NCBI GenBank assembly: GCA_934661765.1
Contig: CAKUJT010000153.1
Coordinates: 1 to 5,365, forward strand
Length of the DNA stretch: 5,365 nt
Origin: an uncultured Senegalimassilia sp.
GTDB taxonomy: Bacteria > Actinomycetota > Coriobacteriia > Coriobacteriales > Eggerthellaceae
Direction: 5' to 3'
Both the position numbers and the translations under genes were made by a program. Positions 5,061-5,365 of the stretch are shown here, one piece after another. The first letter of the stretch is position 1; each line of letters opens with the position of its first letter. The notes under the pieces were generated by a model that was not told the origin of the DNA, made no database searches, and saw only the letters and a program-made list of their open reading frames with translations.

Positions 5061-5365
5061 ATGATCGTCACCTCCGCAGATGTGGTACCCGGCCAAAACG
5101 TCCAGATCCTCGGTCTGGTACGCGGCAACGTCGTCACCTCGCGCCATATCGGCCGCGACATGATGGCGGGCATGAAGGAGCTGGTGGGCGGCGAGATCAA
5201 GTCGTACACCGAGATGACCGACCAGGCGCGCACCGTGGCGGAAGGCCGCATGATCGCCGAGGCCGAGCGTCTCGGCGCCGACGCCATAGTGGCCATGCGC
5301 TTCTCCAGCGGCTCCATCAACCCCGGCACCATCGAGATGCTGGCATACGGCACCGCCGTGAAGTT
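5061..5365 (+). CDS. YbjQ/UPF0145 family protein (heavy-metal-binding domain superfamily), 3' end cut off
   Basis: 101 complete codons are visible before the right edge. The protein begins MIVTSADVVPGQ and continues with ILGLVRGNVVTSRHIGRDMMAGMKELVGG (residues 17-45), then YTEMTDQARTVAEGRMIAEAERLGADAIVAMRF and a final GTAVK. These match the family pattern seen in E. coli YbjQ (a G-V-V-x-G segment, RD..AG...VGG, a helical segment ending A..LGADA, and GTAVK near the end). Family members are about 105 residues and oligomeric, and their biochemical role is unproven despite the metal-binding label. The gene is therefore probably only a few codons short of complete. AAAGGAG with a 6-nt spacer supports the start. 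Its own promoter and divergent position suggest independent expression from the amidase unit. Confidence 0.92.
   Translation, partial: MIVTSADVVPGQNVQILGLVRGNVVTSRHIGRDMMAGMKELVGGEIKSYTEMTDQARTVAEGRMIAEAERLGADAIVAMRFSSGSINPGTIEMLAYGTAVK

Overview
The window is high-GC bacterial DNA with short intergenic gaps, good Shine-Dalgarno sequences and a mix of Gram-positive-style parts: a zinc-ribbon/VWA/YARHG membrane protein, a lipoprotein amidase and a clostridial-type pyridoxamine kinase. This suits a high-GC Gram-positive anaerobe, and my best guess is a gut coriobacterium (Eggerthella/Gordonibacter/Adlercreutzia type). That assignment is inference from protein style and base composition; no marker gene in the window proves it. 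I see no mobile element, CRISPR array, tRNA or rRNA.

Layout from left to right. (1) Positions 1-221, minus strand: the N-terminus of a sodium:neurotransmitter-symporter family transporter that runs off the left edge. (2) Positions 222-499: a divergent intergenic region with one candidate promoter for each direction. (3) Positions 500-1360, plus strand: pyridoxal/pyridoxamine kinase, starting at a GTG. (4) Positions 1495-2133, plus strand: a short radical SAM protein of the TatD-associated type, probably co-transcribed with the kinase. (5) Positions 2168-2201: a perfect 14-bp hairpin between convergent genes, which probably serves as a terminator in both directions and best for the minus-strand genes. 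(6) Positions 2226-3752, minus strand: a membrane-anchored zinc-ribbon/VWA/YARHG protein. (7) Positions 3804-4625, minus strand: a lipoprotein carrying an N-acetylmuramoyl-L-alanine amidase (Amidase_2) domain. It lies 51 nt upstream of the VWA gene and is probably in the same transcription unit. (8) Positions 4626-5060: a 435-nt divergent intergenic region with candidate promoters in both directions, two pairs of direct repeats and several hairpins. (9) Positions 5061-5365, plus strand: a YbjQ/UPF0145 family protein cut by the right edge, probably only a few codons from its end.

Functionally there are two small cassettes facing each other. The plus-strand pair joins vitamin B6 salvage to an uncharacterised radical SAM enzyme. 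The minus-strand pair looks like a cell-envelope module: a secreted, lipid-anchored peptidoglycan amidase and a membrane protein that displays an intact-MIDAS VWA domain and a YARHG domain outside the cell. The most interesting material is the VWA architecture with its amidase partner, the radical SAM gene without a TatD neighbour, and the repeat-rich leader in front of the amidase.
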